Shown here piece after piece: positions 1 through 5,251 of a DNA stretch of 5,251 nucleotides. Positions within the stretch are counted from its first letter, which is position 1. Each line of letters starts with the position of its first letter. The notes below the pieces were generated by a model, which was given only the letters and a program-made list of their open reading frames with translations, was not told the DNA's origin and did no database searches. The stretch covers positions 1 to 5,251 of the forward strand of contig JAISNE010000221.1 of the NCBI GenBank assembly GCA_031276375.1, read 5' to 3'. The stretch comes from Accumulibacter sp. Its GTDB lineage: Bacteria; Pseudomonadota; Gammaproteobacteria; Burkholderiales; Rhodocyclaceae. The position numbers and the translations under genes are program-made.

Positions 1-34
1 CCTCCGCTTTTTCCAAGACGAGGCGGTCAAGATA

Positions 35-110
35 CCCGTCATTCCCGCGCAGGCGGGAATCCAGAAAAGGCGGTGGAATGCTGGATTCCCGCCTGCGCGG
101 GAATGACGGG
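35..110. repeat. Inverted pair of dRS3-like palindromic repeats
   Basis: Bases 35-64 are the exact reverse complement of bases 81-110, giving 30-bp perfect arms around a 16-base spacer. Each arm contains a 20-bp unit with the form ATTCCC-N8-GGGAAT (41-60 and 85-104), itself an imperfect palindrome. That form matches the dRS3 element of Neisseria, and relatives are widely scattered between genes in Beta- and Gammaproteobacteria. Read on the plus strand, the left arm encodes the peptide VIPAQAGIQ, often seen in spurious annotated proteins. The pair could fold into a long hairpin or cruciform. It lies about 170 bases beyond the ackA stop, so it could shelter or end transcripts from either side, but no T-tract marks it as a classical terminator. 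Confidence 0.85.
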
Positions 111-136
111 GACGGGGGACGGAGACGGGGGGACGG
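108..136 (+). repeat. G-rich degenerate GGGGAC repeat
   Basis: This stretch is made almost only of G runs separated by AC or AGAC, with runs of 4, 5, 2, 6 and 2 G residues. It reads as a degenerate GGGGAC tandem directly abutting the right arm of the inverted repeat. Only three runs have three or more G residues, so a three-layer intramolecular G-quadruplex is not supported, though a two-layer one is possible. No coding role is seen. Confidence 0.6.
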
Positions 137-152
137 TTATTCGAGGGGAAAC

Positions 153-235
153 TTCAGGGGCAGAGGACAGCCAGTTACCGGCGCTTCGCGCCGCAAATAC
201 TACTGTCTTCTGTCCTCTGTCCTCTGTCCCCTGAA
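153..235. repeat. Imperfect inverted repeat with inner hairpin, downstream of ackA
   Basis: Bases 153-170 pair with bases 217-235: the right arm read in reverse complement equals the left arm except for one extra base. Between the arms is a second perfect hairpin at 179-193 (CGGCGC, loop TTC, GCGCCG). The whole unit is about 83 bp and has the look of a small mobile or REP-like intergenic element. It ends about 40 bases past the ackA stop and would form a strong structure in the ackA transcript. No run of U follows on the minus strand, so a classical Rho-independent terminator is not shown. Confidence 0.65.
204..231 (+). repeat. Heptamer tandem repeat, TGTCCTC type, 4 units
   Basis: Four consecutive 7-base units are present: TGTCTTC, TGTCCTC, TGTCCTC and TGTCCCC. 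They differ only at positions 5 and 6 of the unit. The tandem overlaps the right arm of the inverted repeat at 153-235, and a single related copy in opposite orientation occurs in the left arm. Seven-base tandem repeats of this type are known from intergenic DNA of several bacterial groups; no function can be read from the sequence. Confidence 0.8.
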
Positions 236-276
236 CAATACCACCATCGCTGGCAGCGCCCGGAGCGCGGGTGTTC

Positions 277-1473
277 CTACCGGGCGAGTATGTCGCGGGT
301 ATCGCGCGCGATCACCAGTTCTTCGTTGGTCGGTATGACCATGACCTTGACCGGCGAATCGGCGGTGGATATCACGGCTTCGCATCCGCGCACGTCGTTG
401 GCCTTGGCGTCCAGCCGGATGCCGAGCAGGGACAGGCGTTCGACGATCGATGCCCGGAACGCGATGTCGTTTTCTCCGATGCCGCCGGTAAACACGATGG
501 CGTCGACGCGCCCCAGTTCGATGGCGTAGGCGCCGATGTACTTGAGCGCGCGGTGGCGCAGCACGTCGATGGCCAGCTTGGCGCGGGCGTTCCCCTCCGA
601 GGAGGCTTTGTGCAGATCGCGCATGTCGGAACTGACGCCGGAGATCCCTTGCAGGCCGGATTCCTTGTTCAGGGCCTTGTCGATGTCGGCAAACGACATG
701 TGGACGTTGGCCGCGAGGTAGTTCGGGATGCCGGCGTCGAGGTCGCCGCAGCGCGTGCCCATGACGATCCCTTCGAGCGGGGTCATGCCCATGCTGGTGT
801 CGAACGATTTGCCGTTCCTGATCGCGGTAAACGACGAGCCGTTGCCCATGTGGCAGGTGACGCCGTTGAAACTGTCCTTGTCGATTCCGAGAATCCTGGC
901 CGCGCGCTCGGAAACGAAGCGGTGCGAGGTGCCGTGGAAGCCGTAGCGGCGCACGTGGTGTTTTTCGTACCACTCGTACGGCAGCGCGTAGATGTAGGAT
1001 TCCGCGGGCATGGTGGCGTGGAACGAGGTGTCGAACACGCCGACGTTGGGAACGCCGGGCAAGGCTTTCCGCATGGCCTCGATGCCGGTGATGTTGGGCG
1101 GGTTGTGCAGCGGCGCGAGCGGGATGTTTTCCTTGAGCGCGGCGATCACCGCTTCGGTCACCAGCACCGAACCGGAGAATTTCTCACCGCCATGCACGAC
1201 GCGATGGCCGATGGCGGCGATGTCCGACAGGGACTTGATGACTCCGCTCCGCGGGTCGATCAGTTTGCCCAGGACTTTCTTGATCGCCGCCTCATGATCG
1301 GCGATATCGGACGTTTCCTTGATTTTCTCGCCGTTGGCGGGCTCATAGACCAGCACCGAGTCCTTCATGCCGATACGCTCGACCAGACCGGCCGCCACCC
1401 GGCGCTCGTCGGACATGTCGAGCAACTGGTACTTGAAAGACGAACTGCCGCAATTCAACACAAAGACGAACAT
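277..1473 (-). CDS. ackA: Acetate kinase
   Basis: The product (398 residues, normal length for the family) is a cytosolic kinase that interconverts acetate plus ATP with acetyl phosphate plus ADP. It serves fermentative ATP synthesis or acetate activation. The N-terminus has the ASKHA phosphate-binding signature (NCGSSSFK, residues 7-14). HRVVHGG lies at 90-96, FDTSFH at 147-152, YGFHGTSH at 177-184, the HMGNGSS loop at 208-214, DTSMGMTPLEG at 225-235, FTGGIGEN at 328-335 and TNEELVIARDT at 382-392. Residues known to matter in the Methanosarcina thermophila enzyme, namely N7, K14, R91, H123, D148, H180, N211, R241 and E384, are all present at those same numbers. The segment after the catalytic arginine reads RCGDLDAGI, where many proteobacterial enzymes have RSGD(L/I)DP; this is a variant, not a loss. 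The ATG follows a GGGGAGAGG ribosome-binding site and starts the conserved N-terminal strand directly. It is transcribed away from nrdJ, and no pta gene is seen beside it. Confidence 0.98.
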   Translation of the reverse strand: MFVFVLNCGSSSFKYQLLDMSDERRVAAGLVERIGMKDSVLVYEPANGEKIKETSDIADHEAAIKKVLGKLIDPRSGVIKSLSDIAAIGHRVVHGGEKFSGSVLVTEAVIAALKENIPLAPLHNPPNITGIEAMRKALPGVPNVGVFDTSFHATMPAESYIYALPYEWYEKHHVRRYGFHGTSHRFVSERAARILGIDKDSFNGVTCHMGNGSSFTAIRNGKSFDTSMGMTPLEGIVMGTRCGDLDAGIPNYLAANVHMSFADIDKALNKESGLQGISGVSSDMRDLHKASSEGNARAKLAIDVLRHRALKYIGAYAIELGRVDAIVFTGGIGENDIAFRASIVERLSLLGIRLDAKANDVRGCEAVISTADSPVKVMVIPTNEELVIARDTRDILAR

Positions 1474-1478
1474 TTCTA

Positions 1479-1487
1479 CCTCTCCCC
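1479..1487 (-). promoter_or_regulatory. Ribosome-binding site of ackA
   Basis: Read on the minus strand, GGGGAGAGG lies five bases before the ackA ATG. It is a good Shine-Dalgarno match and supports the chosen start. Confidence 0.75.
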
Positions 1488-1575
1488 GAAGTAATCAGGC
1501 AAGCTGGAAAAAAACATCGCCGTTCCAGCGCCGCCAAGGACGAATGTACCGCTGCCGCTGTTCAGAACGGATGAC

Positions 1576-1605
1576 ATTATGAGGCATTGCGCCCGCTTGG
1601 CGCAA
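1576..1605 (-). promoter_or_regulatory. Candidate sigma-70 promoter for ackA
   Basis: On the minus strand, CATAAT (1576-1581) matches the -10 consensus at five of six bases. TTGCGC (1600-1605) stands 18 bases upstream and matches the -35 at three of six. The spacer contains most of the inverted repeat at 1586-1606, so a protein bound there would be positioned to block this promoter. The implied leader before ackA is about 95 bases. The -35 is weak, so the call is tentative. Confidence 0.3.
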
Positions 1606-1606
1606 T
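1586..1606. promoter_or_regulatory. Perfect 8-bp inverted repeat, possible operator
   Basis: ATTGCGCC, a five-base spacer CGCTT, and GGCGCAAT form a perfect dyad. Such a symmetric site with 13-base centre-to-centre spacing could bind a dimeric regulator, or form a hairpin in RNA. It overlaps the candidate ackA promoter and lies about 50 bases upstream of the first NrdR box. It does not match the NrdR or FNR consensus, and I do not recognise a cognate regulator. Confidence 0.45.
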
Positions 1607-1649
1607 TACATGATTTGACGGTCTTTTCAGGATCGGCGAAAGAAAAATA

Positions 1650-1665
1650 CAACTATATCTAGCGT
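1650..1665 (+). promoter_or_regulatory. NrdR box 1 (distal)
   Basis: The core CTATATCTAG (1653-1662) matches the NrdR consensus CwAtATaTwG at nine of ten positions. NrdR is a zinc-ribbon/ATP-cone repressor that senses dATP/ATP and silences ribonucleotide reductase genes by binding paired boxes. This box is 31 bp from the second one, the usual spacing of three helical turns. Its core is the exact reverse complement of the core of box 2; the shared inverted identity runs 11 bp (1652-1662 against 1684-1694). Confidence 0.85.
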
Positions 1666-1694
1666 TTTTCTTGCTTTGCACTACTAGATATAGT
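1665..1694 (+). promoter_or_regulatory. Candidate promoter for nrdJ
   Basis: TATAGT (1689-1694) differs from the -10 consensus by one base. The T-rich stretch TTTTTC (1665-1670) stands 18 bases upstream as a poor -35. Start of transcription would fall near base 1701, giving a leader of about 150 bases. The placement is supported mainly by the NrdR box lying over the -10, as in known nrd promoters. A better -35-like hexamer (TTGACG, 1615-1620) has no -10 at a workable distance. Confidence 0.4.
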
Positions 1695-1696
1695 AG
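1681..1696 (+). promoter_or_regulatory. NrdR box 2 (proximal, over the -10)
   Basis: The core CTAGATATAG (1684-1693) matches the NrdR consensus at nine of ten positions, and the flanks extend the symmetry (CTA on the left, TAG on the right). It contains the best -10 candidate for nrdJ (TATAGT, 1689-1694), so NrdR bound here would exclude RNA polymerase. Confidence 0.85.
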
Positions 1697-1834
1697 ATTT
1701 GGAACCCGTCCGATTTCCCGCAGTCCATGCTGTACGACTAATTCCGGCAGCGGGACGCATCTCCTGGCGGCAAAATCGCGCCCTTCGGCGGCGCCGGACA
1801 CCGGCTGAAAAACATCTCCTCGAACAGGCGAACC

Positions 1835-1842
1835 AAGAAAGG
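1835..1842 (+). promoter_or_regulatory. Ribosome-binding site of nrdJ
   Basis: AAGAAAGG lies seven bases before the ATG at 1850. It is a moderate Shine-Dalgarno match with correct spacing and supports this start. Confidence 0.65.
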
Positions 1843-1849
1843 CAAAACC

Positions 1850-4735
1850 ATGAGTCAGAGCACGCAGCAACTTTCCCTGGCCGCGATTGCGGAAGTTCCC
1901 GAAATCGTCCCGTTGGCGGGGCAGGAAATCTCCACCGAAGTTCTCGTCGAAAAATACGCCAAGGGACCGGAAACCAGCGTTCACGACGTGCGCCGCCGCA
2001 TCGCCAGGGCGCTGGCCGCCAACGAGGACGAAAAACATCGCGCGAAGTGGGAAGAGCGTTTTCTCTGGGCGCAGGAAAACGGCTTCGTTCCGGCCGGGCG
2101 GATCAATTCCGCCGCCGGCACCACGCTGGCCGCCACGCTGATCAACTGTTTCGTGCAGCCGGTGGGCGATTCCATCGTGGAGATCGTCGATGGCCGGCCG
2201 GGCATCTACAGCGCCCTTGCCGAAGCCGCCGAAACCATGCGCCGCGGCGGCGGCGTGGGCTACGATTTTTCCGCGATCCGCCCGCACGGCGCGCAGGTCA
2301 AGGGAACCCAGTCGCGCGCCTCGGGGCCGGTCTCGTACATGCGCGTCTTCGATCGTTCCTGCGAGACGGTCGAGTCCGCCGGCGCGCGGCGCGGCGCGCA
2401 GATGGGCGTGCTGCGCTGCGACCATCCGGACATCGAGCTGTTCATCCACGCCAAGGACAAGGGCGACCTCTCCAATTTCAATATCTCCATCGCGGTCACC
2501 GACGATTTCATGCAGGCGGTCGACAGCGACGGCGAAGTCGAGCTGACCCATCGCGCCGAGCCCAACGCCGACATGAAGCTCGGCGGCGCCTTCCAGCGCG
2601 ACGACGGCATATGGGTTTACCGCCGGGTGCGCGCGCGCGATCTGTGGGATCAGGTGATGAAGTCGACTTACGATCACGCCGAGCCGGGAATCCTGTTCCT
2701 CGACCGCATGAACAAGGACAACAACCTCAATTATTGCGAGCTGATCGAAGCCACCAATCCCTGCGCCGAACAGCCGCTGCCGCCTTACGGCTGCTGTTGC
2801 CTTGGCTCGGTCAACCTGACGCTGTTCGTGCGCCATCCCTTTTCCAACCAGGCCGAGTTCGACTTCGACGCTTTCAGCGAGGTGGTCAAGGTCTCCCAGC
2901 GCATGCTCGACAACGTTCTCGACGTGACCGCCTGGCCGCTCGAACACCAGCGCGAGGAGGCGGCCAACAAGCGGCGCGTGGGCCTGGGATTCACCGGACT
3001 CGGCGATACGCTGTGCATGCTCGGCCTGCGCTACGACCGCCCGGAAGCCACCGCGATGGCCGCCCGGATCGCCGAGCGCATGCGCGACGCCGCCTACCTC
3101 GCCTCGGTCGAACTGGCCAGGGAGCGCGGCGTTTTCCCGCTGTTCAACGCCGAACTGTACCTGTCCGGCGGCAACTTCGCCTCGCGCCTGCCAGCCGAGA
3201 TCAAGGAGGAGATTCGCCGGCACGGCATCCGCAACTCGCACCTTTTGTCCATCGCGCCGACCGGCACCATCTCGCTGGCCTTCGCCGACAACGCCAGCAA
3301 CGGTATCGAACCGGCCTTTTCCTGGACCTACAGCCGCAAGAAGCGCATGGCCGACGGCACCCTCAAGGAATACGCGGTCGAAGACTACGCCTGGCGGTTG
3401 TACCGGCACCTGGGCGGCGACGTCGACAACCTGCCCGACTACTTCGTGAGCGCGCTGGAAATTTCGGCCGAGGCGCACAAGAACATGGTCGCCGCCGTCG
3501 CCCCGTACATCGACACCTCGATTTCCAAGACGGTCAATGTCCCCGCCGACTATCCCTACGAGGATTTCCAGAATCTATACATGAGTGCCTGGAAATCCGG
3601 CCTCAAGGGACTCGCCACGTATCGTCCCAACAGCGTGCTCAGCGCCGTGCTCTCGGTCGAACCGCCCAAGCCGTCCGAGGAGAAAATGCAGCCGCAGGAC
3701 TTCGTCAACGGCGACGCCAACCGCCGCCTGTCGATCAAGAACCTGCCGGCCCCGGTGTTGTCCAGCCTGCGCTGGCCGGGCCGCCCGAACCTGCCCGAAG
3801 GCAACATGGCGTGGACCTACATGATCGACCACGGCCACGGCAAGTTCGCCCTGTTCGTCGGCCACGTCGACCAGGAAGGCCGCTCCTGGCCGTTCGAGGT
3901 CTGGGTCAACGGGCCGGCGCAGCCGCGCGGTCTCGGCGCCGTGGCGAAAACCCTGTCGATGGACATGCGGGCCAACGATCACGGCTGGCTCCGGCTCAAG
4001 CTCGAATCGCTGGCCAAAACGCCCGACGGCGAAAGCTTCGAAATGCCGTTTCCGCCGCACGGCGAAAAGAAGCGCCTGCCCTCGGTCGTTTCCGCCATGG
4101 CCCGTCTGATCGAGTACCGCGTCGAAGAACTGGACGCGTTCAAAAGCGAGGGGCCGACGCCGGTGCTCGACGCGCTGTTCAGCCTGAAGGAACCGAAGAC
4201 CGGCACCGACGGTACCCTGTCCTGGACGGTCGACGTGCTCAATCCGGCGACCAGCGAGGATTTCGTCCTCGGCCTCAAGGAAATCACTCTGCCCGACGGC
4301 GTCACGCGCCCGTATTCGGTATGGCTCGCCGGCAACTACCCGCGCGCCCTCGACGGCCTGACCAAGCTCTTGTCGCTCGACATGCGCGTGCTCGACCCGG
4401 CGTGGATCGGCATGAAGCTCCGGAAACTGCTCGACTACCCCGAACCGCTCGGCGACTTCATGGCCTTCGTCCCCGGCACGCGCCGGCAGCAGACCTATCC
4501 GTCGACCGTGGCCTACATCGCCAGCCTGATCATCCACCGCTACGTGATGCTCGGCATTCTCGACGAAAACGGTTTCCCGCTGCAGCAGATGGGCATCCTC
4601 GAAGCGCCGGCCAGCAAGACCGCGCCCAAGCCCACCGCCGGCAGGCTGTGCGGCGAATGCGGCAACTTCACCATGATCCGCAAGGACGGCTGCGATTTCT
4701 GCACCGCCTGCGGCGCCGTCGGCACCTGCGGGTAA
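1850..4735 (+). CDS. nrdJ: Adenosylcobalamin-dependent class II ribonucleotide reductase
   Basis: This cytosolic enzyme (961 residues) reduces ribonucleotides to deoxyribonucleotides for DNA synthesis. It generates its thiyl radical from adenosylcobalamin, so it works with or without oxygen and needs no small radical subunit. The catalytic barrel spans roughly residues 75-600. C100 (INCFV) and C316 fit the redox pair that reduces substrate. N303, C305 and E307 (NPCAEQ) fit the radical site, with the C305-C316 spacing equal to that between C322 and C333 of Thermotoga maritima NrdJ. PTGTIS is at 470-475. No N-terminal ATP-cone is visible. Residues about 660-905 hold two similar TSCPD-like segments. 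The tail has C934, C937, C948, C951, C954 and C960: a probable zinc ribbon plus a terminal cysteine pair that would pass electrons from thioredoxin. In Pseudomonas aeruginosa this enzyme is split into NrdJa and NrdJb; here it is one chain. Paired NrdR boxes lie upstream. The gene appears monocistronic. Confidence 0.97.
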   Translation: MSQSTQQLSLAAIAEVPEIVPLAGQEISTEVLVEKYAKGPETSVHDVRRRIARALAANEDEKHRAKWEERFLWAQENGFVPAGRINSAAGTTLAATLINCFVQPVGDSIVEIVDGRPGIYSALAEAAETMRRGGGVGYDFSAIRPHGAQVKGTQSRASGPVSYMRVFDRSCETVESAGARRGAQMGVLRCDHPDIELFIHAKDKGDLSNFNISIAVTDDFMQAVDSDGEVELTHRAEPNADMKLGGAFQRDDGIWVYRRVRARDLWDQVMKSTYDHAEPGILFLDRMNKDNNLNYCELIEATNPCAEQPLPPYGCCCLGSVNLTLFVRHPFSNQAEFDFDAFSEVVKVSQRMLDNVLDVTAWPLEHQREEAANKRRVGLGFTGLGDTLCMLGLRYDRPEATAMAARIAERMRDAAYLASVELARERGVFPLFNAELYLSGGNFASRLPAEIKEEIRRHGIRNSHLLSIAPTGTISLAFADNASNGIEPAFSWTYSRKKRMADGTLKEYAVEDYAWRLYRHLGGDVDNLPDYFVSALEISAEAHKNMVAAVAPYIDTSISKTVNVPADYPYEDFQNLYMSAWKSGLKGLATYRPNSVLSAVLSVEPPKPSEEKMQPQDFVNGDANRRLSIKNLPAPVLSSLRWPGRPNLPEGNMAWTYMIDHGHGKFALFVGHVDQEGRSWPFEVWVNGPAQPRGLGAVAKTLSMDMRANDHGWLRLKLESLAKTPDGESFEMPFPPHGEKKRLPSVVSAMARLIEYRVEELDAFKSEGPTPVLDALFSLKEPKTGTDGTLSWTVDVLNPATSEDFVLGLKEITLPDGVTRPYSVWLAGNYPRALDGLTKLLSLDMRVLDPAWIGMKLRKLLDYPEPLGDFMAFVPGTRRQQTYPSTVAYIASLIIHRYVMLGILDENGFPLQQMGILEAPASKTAPKPTAGRLCGECGNFTMIRKDGCDFCTACGAVGTCG

Positions 4736-4748
4736 TCCAGGGGAGGCG

Positions 4749-4783
4749 CGGCGCGGGAAAGGCCTTGATGAGCGCCCGCGCCG
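4749..4783 (+). terminator. GC-rich hairpin after nrdJ, possible terminator
   Basis: CGGCGCGGG (4749-4757) pairs perfectly with CCCGCGCCG (4775-4783) around a 17-base loop, starting 14 bases after the nrdJ stop. No run of T follows, so it is not a canonical Rho-independent terminator; it may protect the 3' end or act as a weak terminator. Confidence 0.3.
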
Positions 4784-4870
4784 GGAATCGCGTTCCGTCT
4801 GTTTATAAACCTATCTCCAAGTTGCGTCCAATAGGCCGTTGATATGTAAATCTCAGGGCAATCGCATTTA

Positions 4871-4968
4871 GGGATCGGGGATCAGGGATCAGGGATCAGG
4901 GATCAGGGATCAGGGATCAGGGATCAGGGATCAGGGATCAGGGATCAGGGATCAGGGATCAGGGATCA
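4871..4968 (+). repeat. Tandem array of 14 GGGATCA heptamers
   Basis: Fourteen head-to-tail 7-base units fill exactly 98 bp. The first is GGGATCG and the other thirteen are identical GGGATCA. Every unit contains one GATC, the Dam methylase site, at a fixed 7-bp period, and one GGG separated from the next by four bases. The plus strand therefore meets the usual G-quadruplex sequence pattern many times over. The near-perfect identity points to recent expansion by slippage. The unit length is not a multiple of three and the array lies outside genes, so copy-number change would not shift a reading frame. No similarity to a CRISPR array is seen, because there are no spacers. Confidence 0.97.
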
Positions 4969-5042
4969 ACTTCCGGCGGTTCACTGCCGCATGAATCTTC
5001 CGATCCCTGTCATCCGGCATCTGATTCACCCTGCGCTTGCGG

Positions 5043-5251
5043 TCATGTCACCAAGCCAGTGTATTTCTCAAAAAATAACTCCGGTTCGAGGATGTATTCC
5101 ATATTCGACCTTATTTCATCATCGCTCCAGTCCCACCATCGAACCGCTTCCAGGATTTTTATCTGCCGTGGCGTAAATCGATATTTTTTTACTTTTCCCG
5201 GCACGCCAACGACAACCGCGTATGGCGGAACATCTTCCAGCACGACGGCCC
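5043..5251 (-). CDS. Hexapeptide-repeat acyltransferase, CatB/XAT type (3' end only)
   Basis: Only the last 68 or so codons are in the window; the reading frame stays open to the right edge, so the start lies outside. The visible part begins with AVVLEDVPPYAVVVGVPGKV followed by KKYRF. This is the closing signature of left-handed beta-helix acyltransferases, where the last coil meets the C-terminal helix. The tail with RWWDWSDDEI and a terminal FFEKY segment resembles the CatB-related xenobiotic/chloramphenicol and streptogramin acetyltransferase branch. These trimeric enzymes move an acetyl or other acyl group from CoA to a hydroxyl on an antibiotic or, in many environmental relatives, on a sugar of a surface polysaccharide. 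The catalytic histidine would be upstream of the window, so substrate and activity cannot be judged. The GTG at 5241-5243 is an internal valine codon, not the start. Base composition seems lower in GC than ackA and nrdJ, which fits a surface-sugar or acquired gene cluster. Confidence 0.85.
   Translation of the reverse strand, partial: AVVLEDVPPYAVVVGVPGKVKKYRFTPRQIKILEAVRWWDWSDDEIRSNMEYILEPELFFEKYTGLVT

Larger units (their letters stand above)
1474..1849. other. Divergent intergenic region between ackA and nrdJ
   Basis: This 376-base region separates two divergently transcribed genes. It holds, in order, the ackA ribosome-binding site, a weak ackA promoter candidate, a perfect 8-bp inverted repeat, two NrdR operators and a weak nrdJ promoter, followed by an nrdJ leader of about 150 bases. 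The middle (about 1605-1700) is distinctly AT-rich, as expected for promoter DNA. The leader was scanned for the conserved B12-box typical of cobalamin riboswitches and none was seen. A small hairpin (GCCGG, loop ACA, CCGGC) sits at 1793-1805. No credible small gene was found. Confidence 0.8.
4736..5042. other. Intergenic region between nrdJ and the acyltransferase
   Basis: These 307 bases separate convergently oriented genes and show no credible coding sequence. The first part holds a GC-rich hairpin (4749-4783), then an AT-richer stretch with a 10-bp perfect palindrome GTTTATAAAC (4801-4810). Next comes the GGGATCA array (4871-4968), and then about 74 bases containing one inverted copy of the repeat motif (GATCCCT, 5002-5008) just past the acyltransferase stop. 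Confidence 0.75.

Noticed and set aside
2..106. Possible C-terminal end of a gene entering from the left edge on the plus strand
   Set aside because: The frame is open, but most of it is the palindromic repeat (VIPAQAGIQ) and only about ten codons precede it, too little to support a gene.
271..1494. A 407-codon plus-strand open frame opposite ackA
   Set aside because: It mirrors the ackA codons, has no family similarity, and ackA is unambiguous on the other strand.
1615..1620. TTGACG as the -35 of nrdJ
   Set aside because: No acceptable -10 hexamer lies 15-20 bases downstream.
1700..1849. Cobalamin riboswitch in the nrdJ leader
   Set aside because: The conserved B12-box sequence is not present, and the leader is shorter than typical cobalamin riboswitches.
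1577..3478. A 633-codon minus-strand open frame opposite nrdJ
   Set aside because: It is an antisense shadow with no recognisable domain and would run across the NrdR operators.
1699..4842. A 1047-codon open frame overlapping nrdJ in another frame on the same strand
   Set aside because: Its translation is dominated by Arg, Gly, Pro and Ala with no family motif, as expected for a shadow of a high-GC gene; nrdJ in its own frame has all catalytic motifs.
4871..4968. CRISPR array
   Set aside because: The repeat unit is 7 bases and continuous, without spacers.
4991..5176. A 61-codon plus-strand open frame
   Set aside because: It lies mostly opposite the acyltransferase coding sequence and has no ribosome-binding site or recognisable motif.

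Overview
The window looks like chromosomal DNA from a GC-rich proteobacterium, most likely a betaproteobacterium (Rhodocyclales-like is a guess). The basis is the codon and base use, a B12-dependent ribonucleotide reductase carrying a long proteobacterial C-terminal extension, and a Neisseria dRS3-like palindromic repeat (ATTCCC-N8-GGGAAT) of the kind scattered through Beta- and Gammaproteobacteria. No taxon can be fixed from the sequence alone.

Layout. Bases 1-276 carry no convincing gene. They hold a long inverted pair of dRS3-like repeats (35-110), a G-rich run (108-136), and a second inverted structure ending in a TGTCCTC-type heptamer tandem (153-235). Next is ackA (acetate kinase, minus strand, 277-1473), complete, with every catalytic residue I could check present. 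A 376-base divergent intergenic region (1474-1849) separates it from nrdJ (plus strand, 1850-4735). This region holds a well-matched pair of NrdR operators 31 bp apart, a perfect 8-bp inverted repeat of unknown role, and weak promoter candidates for both genes. nrdJ encodes a 961-residue adenosylcobalamin-dependent (class II) ribonucleotide reductase with an apparent internal duplication in its C-terminal third and a cysteine-rich tail. After nrdJ, a 307-base gap holds a GC-rich hairpin and a striking array of 14 heptamers (GGGATCA, 98 bp). At the right edge, on the minus strand, lies the 3' end of a left-handed beta-helix (hexapeptide-repeat) acyltransferase of the CatB/xenobiotic acyltransferase type; its start is outside the window.

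How the parts work together. AckA interconverts acetyl phosphate and acetate with ATP/ADP. NrdJ makes deoxyribonucleotides without needing oxygen, and the operator pair indicates control by the dNTP-sensing repressor NrdR. The two genes share an upstream region but belong to different pathways; only nrdJ has a recognisable regulator. No phosphotransacetylase gene (the usual ackA partner) is visible. The acyltransferase end and its flank look more AT-rich than the rest and may belong to a separate, possibly acquired, block.

I found no clear sign of an undescribed enzymatic system. The most interesting non-textbook elements are the GGGATCA array, the other inverted and heptamer repeats, and the domain duplication in NrdJ.
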